From an uncultured Pseudoflavonifractor sp. (GTDB lineage Bacteria; Bacillota; Clostridia; Oscillospirales; Oscillospiraceae): a stretch of 9,892 nt of DNA. The stretch is taken from positions 1 through 9,892 of the forward strand of contig CANDEE010000060.1 of NCBI GenBank assembly GCA_947383685.1, written 5' to 3'. The translations under genes were made by a program, and so were the position numbers. Position 1 is the first letter of the stretch. Every line of letters starts with the position of its first letter. Shown one piece after another: positions 1 to 7,500 of this stretch. The notes under the pieces were generated by a model that saw only the letters and a list, made by a program, of their open reading frames with translations, made no database searches and was not told the DNA's origin.

Positions 1-400
1 CCTCCACGATAAAACGGACGGCCATACGGGTATCGTGGTTGGCGCCGCAGAAGGCATCCACCACGTACAGCTTCTTGCCGGAGAGCTCCTTCAGCGCAAT
101 CTCCTTGACGGCCTTCCAGGTCTCCTCAGAGGCAGGATGGTTGTCGTTCTTATACTCGTCGGAGGTCCACCACACGGTATCCTTGGAGGTTTCGTCCATG
201 ACGATGAACTTGTCCTTGGGGGAGCGTCCGGTGTAAATGCCGGTCATCACATTGATGGCGCCCAGCTCGGTGAGCTGGCCCTTCTCATAGCCCTCCAGGG
301 TGGGGTCCATCTCCGCCTCAAAGAGCTGCTCATAGCTGGGGTTATAGACAATCTCTTTGATGTTGCTGATGCCCAGCTTTTCCAGACCATAAGTTTCCAT
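1..400 (-). CDS. pckA: Phosphoenolpyruvate carboxykinase (ATP), N-terminal part, cut by window edge
   Basis: ATP-dependent PEP carboxykinase interconverts oxaloacetate + ATP and PEP + CO2 + ADP in the cytosol. It is gluconeogenic, or CO2-fixing in some fermenters. Only the first 133 codons are present; the gene continues past base 1, whereas the family is usually about 530 residues. The fragment carries the N-terminal family signature: [16 protein letters not shown] (residues 52-67, with R59 at the substrate-binding arginine position), the WW pair at 77-78, and [10 protein letters not shown] (112-121) followed by DTRMAVRFI. The ATG at 400-398 follows an ideal AAGGAGGA site at 415-408 with 7 bases between. 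The gene is divergent from the malic enzyme/fumarase unit, which fits shared C4-acid metabolism. The nucleotide-binding and metal-binding residues lie outside the window. Family assignment is secure; the direction of flux is inference. Confidence 0.95.
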   Translation of the reverse strand, partial: METYGLEKLGISNIKEIVYNPSYEQLFEAEMDPTLEGYEKGQLTELGAINVMTGIYTGRSPKDKFIVMDETSKDTVWWTSDEYKNDNHPASEETWKAVKEIALKELSGKKLYVVDAFCGANHDTRMAVRFIVE

Positions 401-516
401 AGATAGTTCCTCCTTAAAAAAATATACCTATTCAGACAGCGCTTACCCCCACTGCCGGGGATGCGCGGGTCGAACTGTACTGGGCGAAAAGCCCCTCTCC
501 GCCCAGTGTAAGTATA
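401..516 (-). promoter_or_regulatory. Probable pckA promoter and about 100-nt structured leader
   Basis: Reading leftwards, an extended -10 element TGATATACT lies at 519-511 (TATACT at 516-511). No good -35 is seen 17 bp upstream; the nearby TTGACA (530-525) is only 8 bp from this -10. Transcription would start near 504, leaving a leader of about 100 nt before the ATG at 400. The leader region can form a hairpin between 479-485 (ACTGGGC) and 501-507 (GCCCAGT), though the outer bases may lie upstream of the start point. A second, short C4/G4 hairpin lies around 447-460. It ends with the AAGGAGGA ribosome site at 415-408. I do not recognise a riboswitch class. The promoter call is moderate; a regulatory role for the leader is speculation. 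Confidence 0.45.
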
Positions 517-587
517 TCACACTTTGTCAAGGACTTCCACCCCTTTTAGTCATTTTTTTCACATTCTTTTTTGTCCCTCTCCTATTC

Positions 588-616
588 TTGACATCCACTT
601 TCCCAGACAGTACAAT
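588..616 (+). promoter_or_regulatory. Sigma-A promoter of the malic enzyme-fumC unit
   Basis: TTGACA at 588-593 and TACAAT at 611-616 are separated by exactly 17 bp, a near-consensus housekeeping promoter. The stretch upstream (about 545-580) is T-rich and could help as an UP-like element. Transcription should begin near 623, giving a leader of about 35 nt to the malic enzyme ATG at 658. No operator palindrome is obvious, so expression may be high and largely constitutive; that last point is inference. Confidence 0.85.
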
Positions 617-657
617 AAAAACAATGCTCCATTCTATGCAAAAAAGGAGTTTTTGTC

Positions 658-1833
658 ATGGATACCGCCCAAAAATCTCTTGACCTGCACCGGAAATGGA
701 GGGGCAAGCTGGAAATCTGCCCCACCGTTCCCATCGCCACCCGGCAGGACCTTGCCCTGGCTTACACCCCCGGCGTGGCCCAGCCCTGTCTGGAAATCCA
801 AAGAGACCCCAGTCAGAGCTATGAGCTGACCCTGCGCCACAATCTTTGCGCCGTTATTACCGACGGCTCTGCCGTGCTGGGACTGGGGGACATCGGCCCC
901 GAGGCGGGCATGCCCGTTATGGAGGGCAAATGCGTCCTCTTTAAAGCCTTTGGCGGAGTGGACGCCATTCCCCTGTGCGTCAGGACCAAGGATGTGGACG
1001 AGTTTGTAAACACGGTTTCCTTTCTCTCCGGCTCCTTTGGGGGAATCAACCTGGAGGACATTGCCGCCCCCCGGTGCTTTGAAATTGAAAAAAAGCTGAG
1101 GGAGCGGTGCGACATCCCCGTTTTTCACGACGACCAGCACGGTACCGCTATCGTGGTAGCCGCCGCTGTGCAGAACGCCCTCAGGGTCACGGGAAAGCGC
1201 ATTGGGGACATCCACGCTGTTTTCTCCGGGGCAGGGGCCGCGGGAACCGCCATCTTCAAGCTGTTGTGGTCTATGGGGCTGCGCCATGCCGTCCTCTGCG
1301 ACATCCACGGGGTGGTTCATCCCGGACGGCCCGATTTGGAAAACGACCCTTACCTCTATGAGCTGGCCCAAATGACTCAGCCCGCCGTCCGGGGCGGACT
1401 GAAGGAAGCCCTGGTGGGAGCCGACCTCTTTATCGGAGTCTCCGCTCCCAATCTGGTAACCGCCGATATGGTGCGGTCCATGGCAAGCAAACCCATTCTA
1501 TTGGCCATGGCCAACCCCACCCCCGAGATCATGCCCGATGTGGCGAAAGCCGCCGGAGCCGCTGTGGTGGGAACGGGCCGCAGCGACTTTCCCAACCAGA
1601 TCAACAACCTGTTGGCCTTCCCCGGCGTATTCCGGGGGACCTTTGACGTCCGGGCCGGGGAAATCAACGAGGAGATGAAGCTGGCGGCGGCAAAGGCTCT
1701 GGCGGAGCTTGTCTCTCCGGACAAGCTCTCCCCCGACTGCATCATCCCCGATCCCCTGGACCCCCAGGTAGTCCCCACCGTGGCCAAGGCTGTGGCGGAG
1801 GCTGCCCGGAAAACGGGCGTAGCCCGCATTTAA
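658..1833 (+). CDS. Malic enzyme (oxaloacetate-decarboxylating malate dehydrogenase), short bacterial form
   Basis: The enzyme oxidatively decarboxylates malate to pyruvate and CO2 with NAD(P)+ in the cytosol. It has 391 residues, matching the short bacterial class that lacks the phosphotransacetylase-like tail of MaeB. The malic N-terminal domain (about 15-150) contains LAYTPGVAQPC with the catalytic-type Y36, EGKCVLFKAFGGVDAIP with the general-base-type K91, and metal ligands in NLEDIAAP (E133, D134) and FHDDQHGTA (D158, D159). The NAD-binding domain (about 160-385) has the dinucleotide loop GAGAAG (191-196) and the acidic residue D215 at the end of the next strand. The C-terminal half also carries ANPTPE (285-290) and FPNQINN (311-317). 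The ATG at 658 follows AAGGAG (644-649) by 8 bases. It is the first gene of a two-gene unit; fumC starts 19 bp after its stop. Cofactor preference (NAD or NADP) cannot be decided here. Confidence 0.95.
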   Translation: MDTAQKSLDLHRKWRGKLEICPTVPIATRQDLALAYTPGVAQPCLEIQRDPSQSYELTLRHNLCAVITDGSAVLGLGDIGPEAGMPVMEGKCVLFKAFGGVDAIPLCVRTKDVDEFVNTVSFLSGSFGGINLEDIAAPRCFEIEKKLRERCDIPVFHDDQHGTAIVVAAAVQNALRVTGKRIGDIHAVFSGAGAAGTAIFKLLWSMGLRHAVLCDIHGVVHPGRPDLENDPYLYELAQMTQPAVRGGLKEALVGADLFIGVSAPNLVTADMVRSMASKPILLAMANPTPEIMPDVAKAAGAAVVGTGRSDFPNQINNLLAFPGVFRGTFDVRAGEINEEMKLAAAKALAELVSPDKLSPDCIIPDPLDPQVVPTVAKAVAEAARKTGVARI

Positions 1834-1852
1834 CACGAGAGGGGGAGACCCT

Positions 1853-3220
1853 GTGAGCGAATTCCGAATGGAGCACGACACCATGGGCCAGGTCTCTGTT
1901 CCCGCCGAAAAATACTGGGGGGCCCAGACCCAGCGGAGCCTGCAAAATTTCCGCATCGGTCAGGAAACCATGCCTCCGGAGATCATTCACGCCCTGGCAT
2001 TGCTGAAAAAGGCCGCCGCCTCGGCAAATTTCCGGCTGGGAAAGCTGGATGAAGCCCGCCGTGCCGCCGTCTCCGCCGCCTGTGATGAAATTCTGGCGGG
2101 CGGACTGAAAGGAAACTTTCCCCTCTCCGTCTGGCAAACCGGCTCCGGGACCCAGACCAACATGAACGTCAACGAGGTGGTCGCCCGCCGGGGCAACGAG
2201 ATCGCGGGACAGCCGCTCCTCCACCCCAACGACCACGTCAATCTGTCCCAGTCCTCCAATGATGTATTCCCCTCCGCTATGCACCTCTCCGCCGTACTTA
2301 TTTTGGAGGAGCGGCTCCTCCCCGCTTTGGACACCCTGATTTCCACCCTCCGGCGGCTGGAAAAGGAAAATACCGATGTGGTAAAATCGGGCCGCACCCA
2401 TCTTCAGGACGCGGTGCCTATCACTCTGGGCCAGGAGATCAGCGGCTGGCGGAGTTCTCTCCAGCAGGACCGGGAGATGCTGAAAAGCGCCCTTCCCGGC
2501 CTTTCCACCCTGGCTTTGGGGGGCACCGCCGTCGGTACCGGTCTCAATGCCCCCAAGGGCTTTGGGGAGGAGGCTGCCAAGGCGGTGAGTGAGCTGACGG
2601 GTCATCTTTTTACCACCGCTCCCAACAAGTTCCACGCCCTCACCAGCCGCTGCGAACTGGTCTTTGCCCATGGGGCCCTGAAGGCTCTGGCGGGAGATTT
2701 GATGAAGATTGCCAACGATGTGCGGTGGCTCTCCTCCGGTCCCCGGTGCGGCCTGGGAGAACTCCGTATCCCGGAAAACGAGCCCGGCTCCTCCATCATG
2801 CCGGGAAAGGTAAATCCCACCCAGTGCGAGGCGGTGACTATGGTCGCCGTCCAGGTCATGGGCAACGACGGGGCCATCGGCTTTGCCTCCAGCCAGGGAA
2901 ATTTTGAGCTCAACGTATTTTTGCCCGTCATTGCCTACAACTTTCTCCAATCGGCGGGGCTTTTGGCCGACTGCATGGCCTCCTTTGACAAAAACTGCCT
3001 GTCCGGGCTTACCGCCAACCGGGAAAAGTGCCGGGAAAACCTTCATCATTCCCTGATGCTGGTCACCGCCCTCAACCCCCACATTGGCTATGAAAAGGCG
3101 GCCCAGACCGCCCAGTTGGCTCACCGGGAGGGATTGAGCTTGCGGGAGGCCTGCGTCAAGCTGGGCTTCCTGACGGTTGAGGAATTTGACCGGGTCTTTC
3201 ATCCGGAAGAAATGGTGTAA
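1853..3220 (+). CDS. fumC: Class II fumarate hydratase
   Basis: This iron-independent, oxygen-stable fumarase reversibly hydrates fumarate to malate and belongs to the aspartase/fumarase superfamily (homotetramer). At 455 residues it has the family's normal length. Visible motifs are GSGTQTNMNVNE (97-108), SQSSNDVFPSAMH (132-144), GRTHLQDAVPITLGQE (180-195, with the active-site-type H183), and the signature GSSIMPGKVNPTQCE (312-326, with the catalytic-type S314 on the mobile loop). Glu rather than Ala or Asp in the flanking motifs, and the TNMNVNE form, favour fumarase over aspartase or argininosuccinate lyase. The start is GTG at 1853, preceded by a purine-rich GAGGGGGAG site at 1838-1846. 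It lies 19 bp behind the malic enzyme gene and is surely co-transcribed, so the pair can convert fumarate to malate and then pyruvate, or the reverse. A terminator follows about 20 bp after the stop. Confidence 0.96.
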   Translation: MSEFRMEHDTMGQVSVPAEKYWGAQTQRSLQNFRIGQETMPPEIIHALALLKKAAASANFRLGKLDEARRAAVSAACDEILAGGLKGNFPLSVWQTGSGTQTNMNVNEVVARRGNEIAGQPLLHPNDHVNLSQSSNDVFPSAMHLSAVLILEERLLPALDTLISTLRRLEKENTDVVKSGRTHLQDAVPITLGQEISGWRSSLQQDREMLKSALPGLSTLALGGTAVGTGLNAPKGFGEEAAKAVSELTGHLFTTAPNKFHALTSRCELVFAHGALKALAGDLMKIANDVRWLSSGPRCGLGELRIPENEPGSSIMPGKVNPTQCEAVTMVAVQVMGNDGAIGFASSQGNFELNVFLPVIAYNFLQSAGLLADCMASFDKNCLSGLTANREKCRENLHHSLMLVTALNPHIGYEKAAQTAQLAHREGLSLREACVKLGFLTVEEFDRVFHPEEMV

Positions 3221-3235
3221 GCCTGCAACAATCAA

Positions 3236-3280
3236 AAAACGGGGAGCGGGCAAATGCCCGCTCCCCGTTTTATTCCATTT
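3236..3280. terminator. Bidirectional intrinsic terminator between converging units
   Basis: A perfect 12-bp stem, CGGGGAGCGGGC (3240-3251) with GCCCGCTCCCCG (3256-3267), closes an AAAT loop. It is extended by four A-T pairs (3236-3239 with 3268-3271). Reading rightwards it is followed by T-rich DNA (TTTTATTCCATTTTT) and would end the malic enzyme-fumC transcript. Reading leftwards the A run at 3234-3239 becomes a six-T tract and would end the SLH/peptidase operon, whose last stop codon is at 3286-3288. Confidence 0.92.
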
Positions 3281-3285
3281 TTCAC

Positions 3286-4590
3286 TTACTCCATGATATT
3301 CTGGCAATACCGCATCAAAATGGTAGCTACCTGCGCCCGGGTGGCGCTCCCTGCCGGGGCGATGGTGCCGTCTCCCATACCGGCGATCAGCCCCACACCT
3401 ACCGCCCAGGCCACGCTCTCCCTGGCGTAGTCGGAGATGGTCCCCTGGTCGGCAAACCTGCTCAGGTCGCCCCGGTCCGTCATATCCACGCCCTTCTTTT
3501 CGGCGTAGCGGTAAAGGATCGCGGCAAGCTGCTCCCGGGTAATGCTGTTGTTAGGACCAAAGGTACCCGCCTCATTGCCGCCGTAGCCGCTGACCACGCC
3601 GTTGGCGTAAGCCCAGTCCACCGCTTTGGCATAGTATTCCCCTCTGGGCACATCGGTAAAATGAGACGTGCTGGACTCCGGTACGCCCTCCAGACGGTGG
3701 AGCACCGTAACAATCATTCCCCGGGAGGTGTTCATATCCGGAGAAAAGGTGGTCTCCGAGGTTCCCGACATCATACCGTTCTCATAGACAAAGTGTACCG
3801 CGCTGTGATACCAGTTCCACTCGGTCACATCAGAAAAAGCCATGGGCGGGTGGTCCTCCCCTGCCGGGAGAAAGGTGGCGGTGACCTCCACATCGGCGGC
3901 AGGCATACGGAAGGTATACTTCCCGCCCCCCATGTCGGTAAGAGACATCTCCCGCCCTCCGGAGGCAGTCACATTCAGCTTGTGGAGGCCGTATCCCTCC
4001 TGGGGAGCTACCGTGAGCGTTACCGTCTCCCTGGCCTCAGCCCAGGTCGCGTTGGCTTTCACTGAGCCATAACGGGCGGAGGATACCCGGACCCGGTAGG
4101 TCTCAGGATCATCATCGTCATCTTTGGAGCTTTGGACCACCTCAGTGGCGGAGGCTGTCACTCCCTCCGCTCCCGCCAGGGCCTTCAGCTCATGGCCCAG
4201 CAGGGTCACGGTCACATTCGCGGGCATGGTAAAGCTCTTGTCCAAAGTCAACGTTCCCGCCGTCAGGGTCCCCTCGCTGTTCAGAGGCTTCTGGGCGGTG
4301 AGGTAGACTACGACCCGGGTGCTTCCATCCAACGCAGATACCCGGCACTCGCTGTACGCATCAGCGGCGCTGGGAGCAAAGCTGGCGGAGGTATAGCTCC
4401 CTGCCACCGTCATCTCCATCTGCACGCCGTATACGCTGGCCTCCCCCATTCCCCGAAGGGTAAGGAGGGCGCCGCTCCCGTTCTTCTGCCAGGACAGCCG
4501 CACATCGGCAGCCTGGGCGGGAAGGGCCAAAGCCAGCAGAAGGGTCAGGGCCAGCAGAAGGCTCCCAGTCTTTTGGAACCGCTTTCTCAT
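3286..4590 (-). CDS. Secreted SLH-anchored protein with cohesin-like N-terminal domain
   Basis: Predicted cell-wall surface protein of 434 residues. Order of parts: signal peptide (1-27; MRKR start, leucine-rich core, AQA cleavage site); a beta-rich cohesin-like domain (about 28-150), with alternating hydrophobic strands such as VYGVQMEMTV (53-62) and RVVVYLT (92-98); an acidic linker KDDDDD (156-161); a repeat domain of the 'bacterial repeat' type (about 164-241) with TLTVAPQEGYGLHKLNV and YTFRMPAADVEVTATF; and three SLH domains (about 251-300, 311-362 and 375-428). The SLH wall-binding motifs are SRGM (289-292), TREQ (351-354) and TRAQ (417-420), each keeping the arginine. SLH triplets bind pyruvylated secondary wall polymer. 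The ATG at 4590-4588 overlaps the stop of the upstream peptidase gene (TGATG) and has a purine-rich GGAAGGGGGGAAGG site, so translation is coupled. A longer in-frame GTG start at 4659 would put 23 polar residues before the signal peptide and is unlikely. SLH assignment is secure; the cohesin assignment is from fold-like pattern only. Confidence 0.88.
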   Translation of the reverse strand: MRKRFQKTGSLLLALTLLLALALPAQAADVRLSWQKNGSGALLTLRGMGEASVYGVQMEMTVAGSYTSASFAPSAADAYSECRVSALDGSTRVVVYLTAQKPLNSEGTLTAGTLTLDKSFTMPANVTVTLLGHELKALAGAEGVTASATEVVQSSKDDDDDPETYRVRVSSARYGSVKANATWAEARETVTLTVAPQEGYGLHKLNVTASGGREMSLTDMGGGKYTFRMPAADVEVTATFLPAGEDHPPMAFSDVTEWNWYHSAVHFVYENGMMSGTSETTFSPDMNTSRGMIVTVLHRLEGVPESSTSHFTDVPRGEYYAKAVDWAYANGVVSGYGGNEAGTFGPNNSITREQLAAILYRYAEKKGVDMTDRGDLSRFADQGTISDYARESVAWAVGVGLIAGMGDGTIAPAGSATRAQVATILMRYCQNIME

Positions 4591-7500
4591 CAGCCCTTCC
4601 CCCCTTCCAGCACCACGGTGGGCAGGTCCTCCTGCGCCCCGCCGGGGCTGTATATCCAAAGTGTCTGGGCAGTCAGCCGCTTGCTGCCGGCGTCATTGGG
4701 GTCGTCGGTGCGGTAAAGCTCCACCCGGATCTGGGCGGGCAGCAGATTCTGCACATCACAGTGGGAGCCTTCTCCCTGGAGCTGGGCCTCCCGCTGCACA
4801 TCGGGGACAAAGAGGAAAATGCCGTCGCTGATGTCGCTGACCTCGCCCACGGTGGGTACCTCGGCAAAGAGGAAGGCGTAGCCTGCCACCGGACGCTCCA
4901 CCGCCTGGGTCTCCGTCATTTCTCCCGCCTCGCCGGAGGCGGTCCCCGTAAAGCGGCCCGTCACCGACAGGGTGTTGTATACCGGGTCTCCCCGGTAGGT
5001 GCCCAGGATCACCAGGGTCCCCTTGGGGATGGTCTCCTGGACCTCATTCCCGTTTTCGTCCAAGGCGGTATACGAATAGTCCGCCGAGAGCAGTCCCATG
5101 GTCCCTCCCTCCAGGAAGGCCACATCGTCCCCCGGATAGGTGATGAGCTTCACGTTCTCTCCCCGTATCCCCTCCGGGATACCGGTGATGGTTACCGTCT
5201 TGGCGTCGTAGGTCCAGATGCGGGTGTCGGTCTCCTCCGCCCCCGGCATCCTGAAATAGCTGACAAAGCTCCCCTTGTCATCCACTGCCTGGTTGTGCCT
5301 GTCGTCAAAAACTCCGGTGAGGGCGGTGGTGGTCTTTCCATCCTCGTCGGTAATGGAAACGGTATAGCTGCCGCCGCCCAGGGTCAGGTTCTCAATTTTC
5401 AGGCCAGACACGGGGGTCTCCTTTTTCAGTGTGATAACCGTCGCCCCGTTCCTGGTGGAAATGTCATACTCCGCCGGGTCCACCGTTTTATCATAGGCCA
5501 CCCGGACCTCCCCCGCCCCGGCGGTGGAGCCGACCTTGCCGCCCAGGGTATCGTAGGCCGTCACCTCATAATAATAAGTGCGGTGGTTCCCGGAGCCTAT
5601 CACATCGGTGTAGACTGCCTTTTTCCCGTTTTCTGCGGTTACAAAGGCCACGGAAACGCCGTTGCGCCGGATCTCATAGCCCTGGAGCGTTCCCTTGACC
5701 GCCGAGGCGTCAATGGACACCGTGATCTCGTTGTCCTTCCCCGCCGTCAAAGCGGCTGCGGCCTGTACCGTCCCGGTAGCTCCTGCCGTCCCCGCCAGCC
5801 GGTCACGGCGGCTCTGGTCGTTGAGATACCAAATGGCCCGGCTCTCCTTCTCATACCCGGCCAGCGTGGCCTTCGCCTTATCGCTGAGAACCATGCCCCA
5901 GCGGGTAAAGAATTCCGTCAGGTCCCGGTGGACGACCCCAGCAGCAGTAAGGGCCACCCTGTCGTCATAGCTGGAAGCCCCGGCGGTATAGGTCCCCGCC
6001 TTCCATGCCTTGAAAAATTGGTTGTAAAAGTCCAGAGGCCTGTCGCCATTGTCATAGGCCAAATGGAGCTGCCAGTACATACCAAGCTGAACGAACACGT
6101 CGTTGGACGCGCCGGGCCAGCCCTGGGCCACCTTGGTGAAAATGCCGTCATACTTGCCGCTCATTTCCAGGCGGGAGGGCAGGGTATTCTCCTTGCCGTC
6201 CCAGGTCTGGACCATGATGGAATAGATGTTGTTGGTGATCTCCGCCTTGCCCAGCTTGTCCATGTTGTGGCCAATCTCATGGGCGATGCCCCAGCCAAAG
6301 AGCTGGTTGGCGGTAGCGTCCTCCCCCAAAAGGGAGATGGGCCGCCCGGTGGCCATGCCGCCGCAGGAGCCGTAGCCAATTCCGATGTGGTTCCCGGCGG
6401 CATACATAAAGGCCCCGGCAAACATGGTCATGCAGCGGATATTCTGGCGGGACTGCATATCGTTGCGCTCATACACGTTGTCGATACCCTGGGTCTGCTT
6501 GCAGATAGCCATAATATCTTCCCAGGCCAGGACGGTGTTATACAGGGTCTGGACCTTCTCCGCCCGGTCTCCCGCCCCCAGGGCATTCTGCACCGATTGA
6601 GCGGGAAGGGACAACAGGACCACAGGAGTGGAAATCTCCGTCACGTTGCGGTAATCGCTGGTGGGGCTTCCGATGGTCATGCCGCCCAGGTAGGCGGAAA
6701 GCTCGTCCACATAGGCCCCGATGGCCTCCCGGCGGGCCTCCTCCTTCATGGCGTACCAGTGAGCCAGCTCCAGAACGGGGACGTCCATGCCCCGGCGGAC
6801 ATGGAGCCGGATATTCCCCCCGTTTCCGCCGCTGTAAGTGACATACAGACTGCCGCCGTTATTGCCTGCCCGGCTGCCGATTTTGGGGATGGTGAAGATG
6901 TTCCGTCCATTCTCCAAAGTTCCCAGCTCCGTCCGCCACTGGGATACCTCGGCGTTGAACTGGGTGGCATAGAGGGTCACCTTCTCCCCGGCGGGAATAC
7001 CCTCGGCATAGACGGTGATCTCCCGTCCCGCTCCCACGGTAACGCCCAGGGGCTGAAGGTCGCTGCCTCCCTGACCGTATTTGGCCCCGTCAGCCCCGCT
7101 GCTGCGGGAGTCAAGGCCCTCCAAAATCACGCCCTGGCTGCTGCCCTTCGCCAGAAGCTCCTGGGCCAAGTCCAGCTCGTCAGCCATGGTGGTCAGGTCC
7201 AGGTAATAGTTCCGCTCATCCCCGTTCAGCCGCTGCCGGAGAGCCTCAATGCGCTCCATACTGACCCCGGCGGCCAACTGCGTGTGGAGGGTGTCGGCAA
7301 AGAGGGCAGTGATCTCTCCCGGCAGGCTGTGGGCCGGGTCATATTCCATGAACATCAGCTCGGAAAGGCTGACGATCGTATAGGCCCGCTGCTCCACTGC
7401 CACGCTGACCTGAATCACCTTTTCCACCGGGCCAAAGGGCAGGATAGCAAAATTGGTGACGGAGGCATTCCCCCGGACATTGGGCCAGGTATCCACGTCC

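Noticed and set aside
525..530. TTGACA (on the - strand) as -35 box of pckA
   Set aside because: It is only 8 bp from the TATACT -10 and no other -10 sits at 16-18 bp, so an extended -10 promoter is the better reading.
634..1371. Antisense open frame opposite the malic enzyme
   Set aside because: It overlaps a secure gene, would cover that gene's ribosome site and start, and has low-complexity composition.
1742..3307. Antisense open frame of 521 codons opposite fumC
   Set aside because: It is codon-aligned with the well-supported fumarase gene, has no family resemblance, and runs through the terminator.
4591..4659. GTG at 4659 as start of the SLH protein gene
   Set aside because: It would place a 23-residue polar, Gly/Arg-rich stretch before the signal peptide and a 70-base overlap with the peptidase gene. 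The coupled ATG at 4590 fits better.
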